Assembly (NCBI RefSeq): GCF_026898095.1 | Contig: NZ_CP114015.1 | Location: forward strand, 1,736,001-1,800,000 | DNA: 64,000 nucleotides | Direction: 5' to 3' | Source: Arthrobacter sp. ATA002 | GTDB lineage: Bacteria; Actinomycetota; Actinomycetes; Actinomycetales; Micrococcaceae | Part shown: piece after piece, positions 10,849 through 20,017 of the stretch | How the letters are laid out: the number at the start of each line of letters is the position of its first letter | How positions within the stretch are numbered: the stretch's first letter is position 1 | Translations under genes and position numbers: made by a program | The notes under the pieces: generated by a model | Told to the model about the DNA's origin: nothing | The model's database searches: none | The model's input: only the letters and a program-made list of their open reading frames with translations

Positions 10849-13058
10849 ATGCCCAAGCCCACGCAGCAGGAGCCGGCCGGGGAAACCGGGCAGCTTTCCC
10901 TGCTGCACGGGTTTGTCTCCCCGTCCCGGAACCTGGGCACGCAGCCGGCGGCGCCCGAGCTGCCGATCGCGCGGGTACTGCTGGATCTCGCCGCTGCCGC
11001 ATCTGGACCGGGCGTTCGATTACCTGGTGCCGGCGAACCTCGACGATGACGCCGTGCCCGGCGCGCGCGTGCGGGTGCGCTTCGGCGGGCAGGAGCTCGC
11101 GGGGTTCATCACTGCCCGAAGCGCCGAGGCGGACACCTCGGCCCGCCTGATGCCGCTGGGCAAGGTGGTGTCGCCGCAGCCGGTCCTCGCGCCGCAGATC
11201 CTGCGCCTGGCCGAGTCCCTGGCGGCCCGCTACTCCGGCACCGTCCACGACGTGCTGCGGGTGGCGGTTCCGCCGCGTGCCGCCCGGGTGGACAAGGAGT
11301 TCACGCCCGAGGCCCGGAAAGCAGCTGCGGCGGCAGCAGGTGCCCCGTCCGGTGAGGGCGCTGCTTCCGGCGGTGTCCCGGCACCGGACGGAGAGTCCAC
11401 GGCCGACAGCGCACTGCCCACAGGTGACGCTGTCCCCGCCGGGCCGGAGGGTTCCGGGCCCAACCCCTGGGCCAAATATCCACATGGACCGCGTTTCCTG
11501 ACCCATCTGGCGGCCGGACACAGCCCGCGGGCCGTGCTCTCGTCGCTGGGCGGTTACGGGCCGGGCGCCTGGCCGGACGAGATCGCCGCGGCAGTAAAGG
11601 CGACCCTGCTTTCGGGCCGCGGCACCGTCGTCGTTGTGCCGGACGCCAAAGATCTCGCCCGCGTCGAGGCGGCCTTGACAACGCGCATCGGCGCAGCGGC
11701 CTTTGTACGCCTCTCCGCCGACGACGGCCCCACACCCCGTTACCGCAGTTTCCTGCAGGTGCTGCACGGGGACGTGCAGGTGGTCATCGGCACCCGGTCC
11801 GCGGCCTATGCGCCGGTGCGCAACCTCGGGCTGGCCGTGCTGTGGGACGACGCCGATGACCTGCATGCCGAACAGCGGGCGCCGTACCAGCATGTCCGGG
11901 ACGTGCTGCTGCTGCGGGCTGCCGCTGAAGACACCGCGCTGCTGCTGGCCTCACACTCGCGCAGCACGGAGGCCCAGCGGCTTGTCGCCAGCGGCTGGGC
12001 AGCGGGCATTGCGGCCGGGCGCAGCACGGTGCGGTCGCTGGCTCCCCGCGTCGTCAGCACCGTCGACTCCTTCAACCTGGAACGGGATCCGCTGGCGGCC
12101 CGGGCGCGGATTCCGCATGCCGCGTGGAAGGCAGCACAGGACGGGCTGACCCGGGGCCCCGTGCTGGTGCAGGTGGCGCGGACAGGGTTTTCACCGGCGC
12201 TGTCCTGCCAGGACTGCCGCGAACCTGCACGCTGCCGGGCGTGTGCGGGTCCGCTGGGGCTGGCGAGCCGCAACGGTCTTCCCGTGTGCCGCTGGTGCGG
12301 GCGGCCGGAGCCGGTGTGGAGCTGCGGAAACTGCGGCGGTACGCAGCTGCGCGGATCGGCGGCGGGGGCGGGACGCACAGCCGAGGAACTGGGCCGGGCT
12401 TTTCCCTCGGTTCCTGTTATTTCATCCGCGGGCGACCATGTACGGTCCGACGTTCCGAACACCCCGGCCCTGGTGGTGGCGACACCGGGCGCGGAGCCGG
12501 TCGCGGCGGGCGGTTACGCAGCGGCCATCCTGCTGGACGGAAACGCCATGATGTCGCGCGAATCGCTGCGGGCGGGGGAGGAGACCCTGCGCCGCTGGTT
12601 CAGCGCTGCCGCCCTGGTGCGTCCGGCCCTGGACAAGGGGCTGGTGGTGGTGACCGCCGATGACACATCAACGGTCGGGCATCTGCTGCGCTGGGACCCG
12701 GCTGGCGCCGCTGAACGCGAACTGGCCCTGCGCGGCGAGCTGGGCCTGCCCCCGGCCGTCCGGTACGCGGAACTGACCGGATCCCGGGAAGCCCTGACGG
12801 CATTCCTGCCGCGGCTGGACCTGCCGGCGGAAACGCGGGTGGTGGGACCGGCGCCCTGGAAGATCCGCCTGGCCCGGTCCCGGTGCACCGCGACGGGCAG
12901 CTGGGCGGGTCCGGGGCCGGTACCGTACACTGCTTTTCTTTTCCTATGCCGCAGCTCCGGCAGTGACCGCGGCGATGCGGTCCGCCAAAGCCGCCGTCTC
13001 CGCCAAACGCACCGGGGATCCGGTGTACGTGCGGGTCGACGGGACCGACGTCCTGTAG
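10849..13058 (+). CDS. priA: Primosomal protein N' (PriA-like), with three frame breaks
   Basis: Replication-restart protein of the actinobacterial type, which lacks a working helicase P-loop. Reading from ATG 10849 gives MPKPTQQEPAGET and then ELPIARVLLD. The family sequence (LPHLDRAFDYLVP) then continues in another frame after about 10988. The zinc-binding cysteines (CQDC, CRAC, CRWC, CGNC) lie near 12200-12340. The frame must shift again near 12861 and 12922 to reach the conserved end (YRTLLFFSYAAAP ... VRVDGTDVL) at the TAG of 13056-13058. Each break needs only a one- or two-base correction, so I interpret this as one intact gene with sequence errors. fmt and rsmB, often the next genes in relatives, are absent here. 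Confidence 0.88.
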
Positions 13059-13579
13059 GACGGACCGGGTCCAGGGCTGAGACACCAAGCTGTTTAGCGA
13101 TTTCCTCTCTGGTGTTTCCCTCATCCTGGAGCTTCACGACGTTGGCGCATTCTGCGACCCGTTGAAGTACGCACGTGCGGGACCACTCGTTCACCCCGGC
13201 CACTCCTTGGCGGCTCGCGGAGGTGGGGCTGTCTCTGTCAGCAGCCGGGGACGAATCAGCAAGAGCATCGTGGAGGCGCACCAGGCGTCCAACGCCTATA
13301 CAGGCAGGCGGGCCTGGTAAACGGGTGACAAGCGGAATTGCTTAGGTCCGGAATGATGTGCGGGCCCGGTCGCCGCCGGGGCACAAATAGCAGATGGCCA
13401 AGCCCGCACAGCGTACTGGGAACAGTTCCAGCTGTTCCACAACCCGCCACGGTGGACACCCCAGGGGAAGGGCAATCGTCACCCCGCATTTCAGAGCGTA
13501 TCCCTGATATTTTCGGCGACCACGGTTCAGCGGCGACACGACGTCATTTATCGCTCGTGCGGTGCACCAAGCCGCGCGT
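13059..13579. other. Gene-poor stretch between priA and the toxin gene
   Basis: No complete gene is seen. On the minus strand at about 13075-13140 a short open stretch reads VVKLQDEGNTREEIAKQLGVS, which resembles a helix-turn-helix of the kind found at the ends of recombinases and transposases. It has no surrounding domain and may be a remnant. At about 13420-13440 there is an inverted repeat, GGAACA-8-TGTTCC. This stretch marks the start of the accessory region. Confidence 0.4.
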
Positions 13580-14085
13580 TCAGCGGGAGGAGAGCCCCAG
13601 CAGGGACAGGGCAGCACGGAGCTCAGGGTGTCGGAACTGAGATCCTCAAGTTCGATGCCGGTAATGTGTGCGCTGGTCTGCCCGTCGGTGTCGCGCTCAT
13701 AGACGGCCCGCAGCAGCAGATCATCACCATGCCGGGAACGGAACTGGGATTCCGTCGCAGAAGTCAGTGCCGTCGGGAGCCACTGGTCAATCTCCAGTTC
13801 CCCGGGACTTGCGCTGAGGAACTGTTCCGCGTCGGAGTCATCTTCGACGATGTCATCGATCTCGGCCACCAGGTAAGGATCGGGCCGGTGCGGTGCCAGG
13901 AGCTCCACCAGGCACGCCGAGAGCGAGTCAGCGGCGTAGACCGTGCGGTAGAGGCCATGATCGAGGGGATCCCAGCGGCTGTTGAACCGTCCGTCGGGGC
14001 CGGCCCACCGCCAACCGGACCACTCCGAGGGCTGGGGAAGGAAGCCCACCCGCCAGACACGCTGATCCAGTTCTGCGAATTTCAT
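13580..14085 (-). CDS. RES-domain toxin (NAD-degrading type) of a RES/Xre module
   Basis: The N-terminal two thirds has the RES-domain pattern: VWRVGF, GRFNSRWD, YAADSLSACLVELLAPHRP. RES toxins are ADP-ribosyltransferase-like proteins that deplete NAD when freed from their antitoxin. Starting at ATG 14085, the frame must be corrected by one base near 13627. It then ends as ELRAALSLLGLSSR at the TGA of 13580-13582, giving about 168 residues, a normal size. Without correction the frame runs on to 13342 in unrelated sequence. The ATG overlaps the TGA of the upstream antitoxin gene, so the pair is coupled. Confidence 0.75.
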
Positions 14086-14465
14086 CCCAGACGAGCGAAC
14101 GCGCGGGCCGCTGCCAAACTTCAGGGCCGCTTTGATTCGGGTTGGTTTCTCGGATCAGGCGCGCGGGGAGCGGTCTTCCAGCTGCGGGTTCATGCCCTGA
14201 AACCAGGTCTGGGCGATCCTGGGGCCGTTGGACTCCAGGATGATGCCTGCCACGTGGTAGGCCAGCCGCAGCCGCGCTTCAGTTTCGGAAGGCATCCTGC
14301 GGGTGCCTTCCGCCCACTGGCGGACCGCCCGGGTTTCGCCGACTCCTGCCAGATAGGCGACAAGTTTGGCGCCGAGCATGTCGCGGAGCTCAGCGACCAG
14401 GGTGCAACCTCGAGGTTGATGGAGTCGCGGTAGGCGCGGATGCCGGGAGATGCTGTCTGGCTCAT
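14082..14465 (-). CDS. Xre/DUF2384-type antitoxin partner of the RES toxin (frame breaks)
   Basis: Reads MSQTASPGIRAYRD from ATG 14465 (GGGAG 11 bases upstream). After a one-base correction near 14400 it continues as LVAELRDMLGAKLVAYLAGVGETRAVRQWAEG ... PSETEARLRLAYHVAGIILE. That stretch matches antitoxins with an Xre-like DNA-binding half and a toxin-binding half. Two further one-base corrections near 14164 and 14105 carry it to ARAFARLG and a TGA at 14082-14084, exactly overlapping the toxin start. The corrected length is about 128 residues. The reconstruction rests on the clean ATGA junction and family similarity. Such antitoxins usually repress their own promoter, which should lie at 14466-14600. 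Confidence 0.68.
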
Positions 14466-14812
14466 GGCCCGATCATCTCCCGGATCCAGGGCAATCACAA
14501 GACCGATACCAGCATCGATCCCACCCTGCATCCCACCACAAACTTGCGAGCGACACTCGTTAGCTGTGCGATATTCGGCATCGCTTGCTGACATATGCGC
14601 TGTTATCGGCGTTTACGGCAAATACGACAACAGGTCGGACCAGACGCGGGGCAGGTTGGCAAGGGATCCTTCACCCAACGATGGCGACGTCGCATGGTCC
14701 AGGCAAGTCAGCAGAGTCAGTGACAGCAACCCGCAAGCGGATATTTGTAAGCAAGCAGACCTCAAGGGTGTAGTTGAAGCCTCAGCCATTGAGAAGATGA
14801 GAAGATTTAGCA
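14466..14812. other. Divergent intergenic region between the TA module and the membrane gene pair
   Basis: No gene is recognised in these 347 bases. The region must hold the minus-strand promoter for the antitoxin-toxin pair and the plus-strand promoter for the gene at 14813. AT-rich patches occur near 14560-14640. I could not define boxes or an operator with confidence. Confidence 0.4.
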
Positions 14813-15328
14813 ATGAGGACTAACGATACAGCCGGCGAACGCCCTGGCATCGTCTTCAGAAACTCCATCCTGTACTTCGGTCCGCGGGTCTGGTGGGGTG
14901 CCGGTTTGGCGGTACTAGTAGTAGGCGCAACTGTTTTAGCCGCCGGCAATGTTCGCAATGGCCTCCTTCTCGGAGCTGCCGCGGTGGCGGGTACGCTCAT
15001 CGGCGCTCTCTTTTCCCCCGCGCCGAAGCCCATAGACCATTCACAGACAGCGAGCGACTCCATCGTGACTCTGCTCGACCTCAGAGCTGACTTGGAAAGA
15101 GCCCGAGATGCTATATATGCAGCATCTACCGAGACGAATAAGGGCCTGCAGGCGATCCACTTGCTGTCTGCTCAGGAGACGTTGCGGAATCAAGACGAAC
15201 GCCTCGCAAGGTCCGTTGAGAACTGGAACGTTGTCACCCCAGACATAGCCGGGCGTGTAATCGAATCCAGGAAGAGCGGCAAACGAAGACTCGAACAACT
15301 CGTGCAGGAAGGAAACTGGAATGACTAG
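14813..15328 (+). CDS. Membrane protein with two TM helices and a cytosolic helical tail, unknown function
   Basis: 171 residues, not recognised. Two hydrophobic helices occur at about residues 30-45 and 50-67 (VWWGAGLAVLVVGATVLAAG; LLLGAAAVAGTLIGALF). A charged helical region of about 100 residues follows, rich in Glu, Arg and Leu (LRADLERARDAIYAASTETNKGLQAIHLL), likely a coiled coil. No signal cleavage site is seen. Its stop overlaps the start of the next gene by eight bases, so the two are translated together and probably work together. GC content and codon use are less biased than in the core genes, suggesting transfer. Confidence 0.7.
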   Translation: MRTNDTAGERPGIVFRNSILYFGPRVWWGAGLAVLVVGATVLAAGNVRNGLLLGAAAVAGTLIGALFSPAPKPIDHSQTASDSIVTLLDLRADLERARDAIYAASTETNKGLQAIHLLSAQETLRNQDERLARSVENWNVVTPDIAGRVIESRKSGKRRLEQLVQEGNWND

Positions 15329-15791
15329 CCAAGAGGCTGAGAAAATTACCGGGAAGGTCGCTGAAATCGTCAGTGACAGAGAACTGATACTTAATCGCGG
15401 TTCTGATCACGGTGTTGAAAAGGGGATGTATTTCAATGTCCTCGACACGACCACCGACAGTATTAAGGATCCAGAAACCGGCGAGGTCCTGGGCGGCTTC
15501 AAACGAATTAAAATCTCAGTTGTTGCGGTTGAGGTGGCAGAGCGGATCACCTTAGCTCAGACCTTTAGGAGCAAGACCGTCAACCTCGGTGGAAGCGGTT
15601 CAGGTTTTTCAGCTATATCGAATATGCTCGCAGAACCCCGCTTCGTAGAACGAGTCGAGACGCTAAAACTGGACCCCGCAGCGGCAAAGCCGCTTGGTGC
15701 ATCTGAAAGCGTCGTCAGCGTGGGCGACCCATTCGAGCAAGGCGTTGCCAGCGATGGTGACGCTGCCCGTGCCGTTACCCTGTGGAAATAG
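15321..15791 (+). CDS. Soluble beta-rich protein coupled to the membrane protein, unknown function
   Basis: 156 residues with no signal peptide or membrane segment. The first 80 residues (GKVAEIVSDRELILNRGSDHGVEKGMYFNV ... LGGFKRIKISVVAVEVAERITLAQTF) have the rhythm of the small beta-barrel domain seen at the end of FlgT-like proteins: a 'GxVxxIxxxxxxIN-GxxxGVxxGMxFxV' pattern. This is resemblance by eye only. The C-terminus is Ala/Val/Gly-rich and low in complexity. The start overlaps the previous gene by eight bases. The pair looks like a self-contained two-gene unit in the accessory region. Confidence 0.65.
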   Translation: MTSQEAEKITGKVAEIVSDRELILNRGSDHGVEKGMYFNVLDTTTDSIKDPETGEVLGGFKRIKISVVAVEVAERITLAQTFRSKTVNLGGSGSGFSAISNMLAEPRFVERVETLKLDPAAAKPLGASESVVSVGDPFEQGVASDGDAARAVTLWK

Positions 15792-15978
15792 GGCGTTCCA
15801 GAAGGCAAGTCGCGGATTACACGGCCGCATTCCAAGCGCACGCGGCGACGCGTCCGGTCCTCGTTGGCACAGCTTTGCGCTTCCAATGAGGTAAGGGCGC
15901 AACTGGCCTCAGTGATTTTCCGGATGTCAGCCAACCGGTGCTAGGCATAATTAGGGTCAGATCCAACAGGAGGAACAG

Positions 15979-16920
15979 ATGGAATCGGCTTCGCGTATCA
16001 ACTGGAGCAAGATTAGCGAGATCGATTTCAACGAGACCGTCGAAGCCCTGATCGTGCGTGATCGAACCGAAGGCGGATTGGTGGCGCAGGCGATAGACGG
16101 CCGGGGTGGCGATGGTGGTATAGACATTGACGTCAAGGTTGCGAAAACGGGGCAGTTGATCGAGATTCTGCAGCTGAAGTGGTTTCCTGAGGGCTTTTCG
16201 GGTGCCCGATCGAAGCGCAGAGAGCAGATCAAGAAGTCCTTTCAATCCGCAATGGTCCATAAACCGTCGGTGTGGACGCTGGTTGTTCCAGCCAACCTCA
16301 CGATCCCTGAGCGGCAGTCTGTCTACGCTTTAAAGAAGAGTCAAAAGGTGCTGATCCGGTTGATTGGTTCGGCTGAGTTGAACAATTTGCTGGCAAAATA
16401 CCCCAAAATCCATGACTGGGCACTGCGTGATGCTGCCCGGGATTTATTAAGCATCGTAGGCCGCGAAAAGGCCACACTGTCAAAGCCAGGAGACCTGGCC
16501 GCAGAAGTGAACAATCTGGCTGACAGAAGTGACGCCATCAGCCCGTATTGGGGATTTAACTTCAGTAGCAGGGAAGGCGTTACCTCTTCGCAGATATACG
16601 CAAAGCGCGAGGACGCCATGGAACGAGAGCCCTTGTTCTTCAATCTGGAGGCCGAGTTCGGCCCGGACGACTCCGCGCTACGGCAGGAGTTTGAAGACAG
16701 CCTTGATTACGGGGTGACAAAGCGCTTGGTTTTACCTCGCCATGTTGTCAGCTCTTTCACAAAGGAAGGCCCTGAATGGTTCGCAGGGGAGGTTGGTCCG
16801 GGCGAGCTTCATATTCTCCCCGCGGAAAACAGCTTTCGTAATATGCGAATAGATGCCACCAGCTTCAACTCAGATGGCAAACGGTTGGCAGCTGTTTCAG
16901 CGCGGAGGGAAGATTCGTGA
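15979..16920 (+). CDS. Mrr-like PD-(D/E)XK nuclease-domain protein (possibly joined to the next frame)
   Basis: 313 residues; ATG 15979 is preceded by AGGAGGAAC, a strong ribosome site. The N-terminal 80 residues match the restriction-endonuclease core: FNETVEALIVRD with an early Glu, then GGDGGIDIDVKV supplying the Asp, then EILQLKWF supplying the QxK. This is the Mrr-type PD-(D/E)XK layout, so DNA cleavage is likely. The middle and end (from about residue 170) are not recognised. The stop overlaps a GTG start of the next frame (GTGA at 16917). The C-terminus reads as an interrupted beta-rich domain, so one lost base near 16916 could have split a single protein of about 570 residues. Confidence 0.7.
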   Translation: MESASRINWSKISEIDFNETVEALIVRDRTEGGLVAQAIDGRGGDGGIDIDVKVAKTGQLIEILQLKWFPEGFSGARSKRREQIKKSFQSAMVHKPSVWTLVVPANLTIPERQSVYALKKSQKVLIRLIGSAELNNLLAKYPKIHDWALRDAARDLLSIVGREKATLSKPGDLAAEVNNLADRSDAISPYWGFNFSSREGVTSSQIYAKREDAMEREPLFFNLEAEFGPDDSALRQEFEDSLDYGVTKRLVLPRHVVSSFTKEGPEWFAGEVGPGELHILPAENSFRNMRIDATSFNSDGKRLAAVSARREDS

Positions 16921-17690
16921 TGGGCAACTTAGGGGGAACCCTGGAGTTTTCTGCCCCGGGTGGAGTGTCGATGAGTTGGAGACTCCCCAAGGGTGCCGAT
17001 GAAGGCTCTGTTCGCGTTGATTTCGAGCCGGAGAGCCACAGCGCCTTGGACGTCCGAAAAGCTTTGGGATTCGTTTCCACTCTCCATTTGGCGGAAAAAG
17101 TTCTCCTCGTCGTTGATGGCCAGGTCAGTGAATTGATCTTCTCTGAACGTTCGAGTTCGCCGGTCGGGGATCCGGAGACCGCGGAACTTGTTGAAGACCT
17201 TGCAGTCATTGAAGTCAAGACGGGTGTTGCGTTCGCTTTCCCCAAGTTCCCTCCCTCGGTGCTGGACCGCGTATGGGCACGAATTATCAGGCGTATTTTG
17301 GAAGGTGGGTATGTAGCCCTTCCCAACACAGATGGTTTCAATGTCGTTCTTCGCGGGAATGGTGGAGAAACTATCGAGCGAGTGCTGTTGGAAGGTGGTG
17401 CCATGGTCATCAGCAGTAAAGAGTGGGCCGTGGAGCTTTTTGGGGAAACTGTATTTGTTGGCGACGTCGCGGTCTACCACGGCGATGTCCGTGCTGACAA
17501 GGGTCAGGAACATGTTGAAGCGTTGAGGGTCGGAGCTGGTGCCGGTCGTAAGGTGAACTTCAGAAGCGCGTCCGGTTTTCCAGGCGTGATCTATATGCCC
17601 GGCCATCCAGACGGAAAAGAGACGGTGGTCCCGGAATCATGGGGGCTTACCGGTGTCCGCGAGCATGTTGGCCTCAGTCCCCATCGATAA
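16917..17690 (+). CDS. Unknown protein, partner or C-terminal half of the Mrr-like nuclease
   Basis: 257 residues if started at GTG 16917, which overlaps the nuclease stop. No ribosome site is evident, and the sequence begins in the middle of what looks like a beta-rich domain (GNLGGTLEFSAPGG...SMSWRLPKGADEGSVRVDFEP). A helical segment (ALDVRKALGFVSTLHLAEKVLLVVDG) and a mixed C-terminal half follow. No family is recognised. Two readings are possible: a coupled partner of the nuclease, or its continuation after a lost base near 16916. I slightly favour the second, because this assembly has many such losses and the join SARREDS-VMGNLGG is smooth. Confidence 0.6.
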   Translation: MMGNLGGTLEFSAPGGVSMSWRLPKGADEGSVRVDFEPESHSALDVRKALGFVSTLHLAEKVLLVVDGQVSELIFSERSSSPVGDPETAELVEDLAVIEVKTGVAFAFPKFPPSVLDRVWARIIRRILEGGYVALPNTDGFNVVLRGNGGETIERVLLEGGAMVISSKEWAVELFGETVFVGDVAVYHGDVRADKGQEHVEALRVGAGAGRKVNFRSASGFPGVIYMPGHPDGKETVVPESWGLTGVREHVGLSPHR

Positions 17691-18024
17691 CCCATCAAGC
17701 AGAAGGCACTTCAAGTGTCGATCTATTTACCACGCCCGTAGGCAGCTAATAGCCGGGTCGATGCGTCATGCTCAGAACTCTTTATGAGAAGGCAGGCATT
17801 TGGAGCCCGTTCTGATTCAAGCAAGCAAGCCCGCCGCAAACTGCCCTGTGAACCTGTGAAGGCTAAGCCCGAGTCGTCTCCCAACCCGTGGGTTGAAAGA
17901 CATTGGGCTGAGACAGTAATGCCGCCGCAGAAATTCAGGATGCGGGATGTCTTGTCACCATGTATCGCAAGTACCTGATAGTTTTGCTGACATGAAGACT
18001 GCTTGCGAGACTAGTCGAAGTTAC
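17691..18024. other. Intergenic stretch upstream of the serine recombinase
   Basis: No convincing gene is present in these 334 bases. An open frame at 17784-17978 has no ribosome site and an unlikely composition. Resolvase-type genes often carry their recombination site just upstream, so 17960-18020, with its short AT-rich blocks, is where such a site could lie. I could not define its subsites. Confidence 0.4.
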
Positions 18025-18626
18025 ATGGGAAAACTGATCGGTTATGCCCGGGTCTCCACCAAATTACAGGATGCGGACCGTCAGATCGGGGACTTGCTCG
18101 CGGCGGGTGTACGCCGGGACGATCTGTATACCGACCATGGAGTCAGCGGTGCTCGGGCGTCAAGGCCAGCATTTAGTAGGGCGTTGGATGCGCTGCATGA
18201 GGGCGACACCCTGGTCATCACCACCTTGGATCGTCTGGGCCGGTCCACGGTAAACATGCTTGGACTCTCCGAGGAGTTGCGGGGAGAGGAGTCAACCTGC
18301 GGGTGCTGAATCTGGGCGGCGGGAATGTGGACACCGGCACGCCGATGGGCTCCATGGTCTTTACCGTGATGGCGGCGCTGGCTCAGATGGAGTTGGAGAT
18401 CAAACGTGAACGAATCAACGACAGTGTCTCCAAACGCCGTGCAGCGGGCAAAGACCTCGGTGGGCGGCGCCAGCAATTCACTGACTCCCAGATCCGCAAC
18501 GCGCGACGCTTGATCGATGCAGGGGAGCCGGCGGTCCATGTGGCCAGGGACTTGGGCATGTCCCGGGCGACCTTCTACCGGAGAATGGCCGAACTCGACG
18601 CCCGCGAGTGGATGGCAAAGCGTTGA
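18025..18626 (+). CDS. Serine recombinase (resolvase/invertase), frame break near 18284
   Basis: Small serine recombinase of about 200 residues. The N-terminal catalytic domain begins GKLIGYARVSTKLQDADRQ with the nucleophile Ser in ARVST. DHGVSGARASRPAF and LVITTLDRLGRS follow. After a one-base correction in the GGGGA run near 18281-18285 it continues as RGRGVNLRVLNLGGGNVDT ... GSMVFTVMAALAQMELEIKRERI. The C-terminal helix-turn-helix is DLGMSRATFYRRM. It probably acts on inverted or direct sites in or near this region. ATG 18025 is chosen because the conserved domain starts there; upstream sequence has no similarity. Confidence 0.85.
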
Positions 18627-18651
18627 AGTGTTCGCCCGGCGTATCCGGACA

Positions 18652-18674
18652 TAAAATATGGGAGCGCTTCCATA
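18652..18674 (+). promoter_or_regulatory. -10 box and LacI-like palindrome before the DUF1016 gene
   Basis: TAAAAT at 18652-18657 is a good -10 box. It abuts a near-perfect palindrome, TATGGGAGCGCTTCCATA (18657-18674), which has 8 of 9 base pairs matching. Its core is one change from TGGGAGCGCTCCCA, the operator type known for actinobacterial LacI/CebR-family repressors. The palindrome would cover the transcription start of the nuclease gene at 18685. No LacI-family gene is in the window, so a repressor encoded elsewhere would be needed. Confidence 0.5.
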
Positions 18675-18684
18675 GGATGGGTTC

Positions 18685-19728
18685 ATGACATCCGACCGGC
18701 TGGATCCACTTCCCGAGGACTACACAGGGCTGCTGGAATCCCTGAAGGACCGGGTCCGCCAGACCCGGATGCGGGCGCAGCGGACCGTTAATACGGAACT
18801 GATCGGACTGTACTGGGGCATCGGCCGAGAGGTCCTGACCCGCCAGGACCGACAGGGGTGGGGCAGCGGAGTGATCCGCCGGCTGGCCGAGGACCTGCGG
18901 GCCGCGTTCCCGGAGATGACCGGATTTTCCCAGCGAAACCTGCAGTACATGCGAACCATGGTCGAAGCCTGGGGCAGCGGAGTAAATGTGCCACAGGCTG
19001 TGGCGCAATTGCCGTGGGGCCACATCCGCACCATCCTGGACAAAGCCGAGTCCCCTCAATCCCGTGACTGGTATGCCGCTGCGGCGCTGGAGTACGGGTG
19101 GTCCCGCAACGTCCTGCTGAATATGATGATGAACCGGTCCATGGAGCGCACCGGGACGGCGCCGTCGAACTTCACCCGCCAGCTGGCCTCTCCGGACTCT
19201 GAGTTGGCACAGCAGGTCGCCAAGGACCCCTACGCTTTCGAATTCCTAGGGCTCTCCGGTGAAGTCGCCGAACGGGACCTGGAACAGGCGCTCATGGACC
19301 GGATCGTGGAGATGCTGAGGGAACTGGGCCCGGGGTTTGCCTTCGTGGGCCGGCAGGTCCACTTCGAAGTTGCCGGTGATGACTTTTATATCGATCTGCT
19401 GTTCTTCCACGTTGAGCAGCTACGCTACTTCGTGATTGAACTGAAAACCGGCAAGTTCCAGCCCGAACATGCAGGCAAGCTCAATTTCTATGTGGCGCTG
19501 GTCGATGACCAGCTCCGCCGTGAGGCGCATGCACCGACTGTGGGGATCCTGATCTGCGGCAGCAAAAACGAGCACACGGTCCGGTATGCCCTGGGGCGCA
19601 CCACCTCGCCGATGGCCGTGGCCGCCTATACCTATGAGCAGTTGCCCGCGGCGGACCAGAGACTGGTTCCGGCCGAGGACCAGCTCACCGCTGCATTGGA
19701 TTCCCTGCCGGAGACTGCACGAGAGTAA
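18685..19728 (+). CDS. YhcG-family PD-(D/E)XK nuclease-domain protein (DUF1016)
   Basis: 347 residues matching the YhcG/DUF1016 family throughout. The N-terminal helical domain (NTELIGLYWGIGREVLTRQ, GWGSGVIRRLAEDLRAAFPEMTGFSQRNLQYMR) is followed by a C-terminal nuclease domain. There GDDFYIDLLFFH gives the Asp and YFVIELKTG gives the ELK part of the PD-(D/E)XK site. Members are often near mobile elements and restriction systems; their exact role is poorly defined. Here it follows a serine recombinase and carries its own -10 box and palindromic operator. The gene appears intact. Confidence 0.88.
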   Translation: MTSDRLDPLPEDYTGLLESLKDRVRQTRMRAQRTVNTELIGLYWGIGREVLTRQDRQGWGSGVIRRLAEDLRAAFPEMTGFSQRNLQYMRTMVEAWGSGVNVPQAVAQLPWGHIRTILDKAESPQSRDWYAAAALEYGWSRNVLLNMMMNRSMERTGTAPSNFTRQLASPDSELAQQVAKDPYAFEFLGLSGEVAERDLEQALMDRIVEMLRELGPGFAFVGRQVHFEVAGDDFYIDLLFFHVEQLRYFVIELKTGKFQPEHAGKLNFYVALVDDQLRREAHAPTVGILICGSKNEHTVRYALGRTTSPMAVAAYTYEQLPAADQRLVPAEDQLTAALDSLPETARE

Positions 19729-19771
19729 TCAGAGGCTGGTGTAGCCGGTGTGCTGGTGGTTACATCACAAG

Positions 19772-19798
19772 CTGCGGTCTTTTAGGCCTCCCTTCATA
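19772..19798 (+). terminator. Possible intrinsic terminator after the DUF1016 gene
   Basis: A short stem, AGGCC...GGCCT, with a loop of about ten bases is followed by TTTTT. It lies about 50 bases after the nuclease stop. The stem is short, so confidence is moderate. Confidence 0.45.
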
Positions 19799-20017
19799 GG
19801 GCCTTTTTGTCGGCGGGTCATGTGCGAATTTGAACGGCGATCATCGAGATATAGGAGCTTTCAGGCCAGGGGAGCGGCCCCAAGGTGTCGCGGTGGGGGG
19901 ACCGGCTTACGGGACTAGGCTGCCCGACACGAAAGGCACTGTTATGAGCGGTCTTGGACTCGTGTCATAGCGCGGGGTTCGTAGGGGAGCGGTTCCAGCT
20001 CCTGTATGTTCTGATAC

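Noticed and set aside
13342-13579. C-terminal extension of the RES toxin
   Set aside because: It is Cys/Arg/Pro-rich and unlike RES proteins; a one-base correction gives a normal end at 13580.
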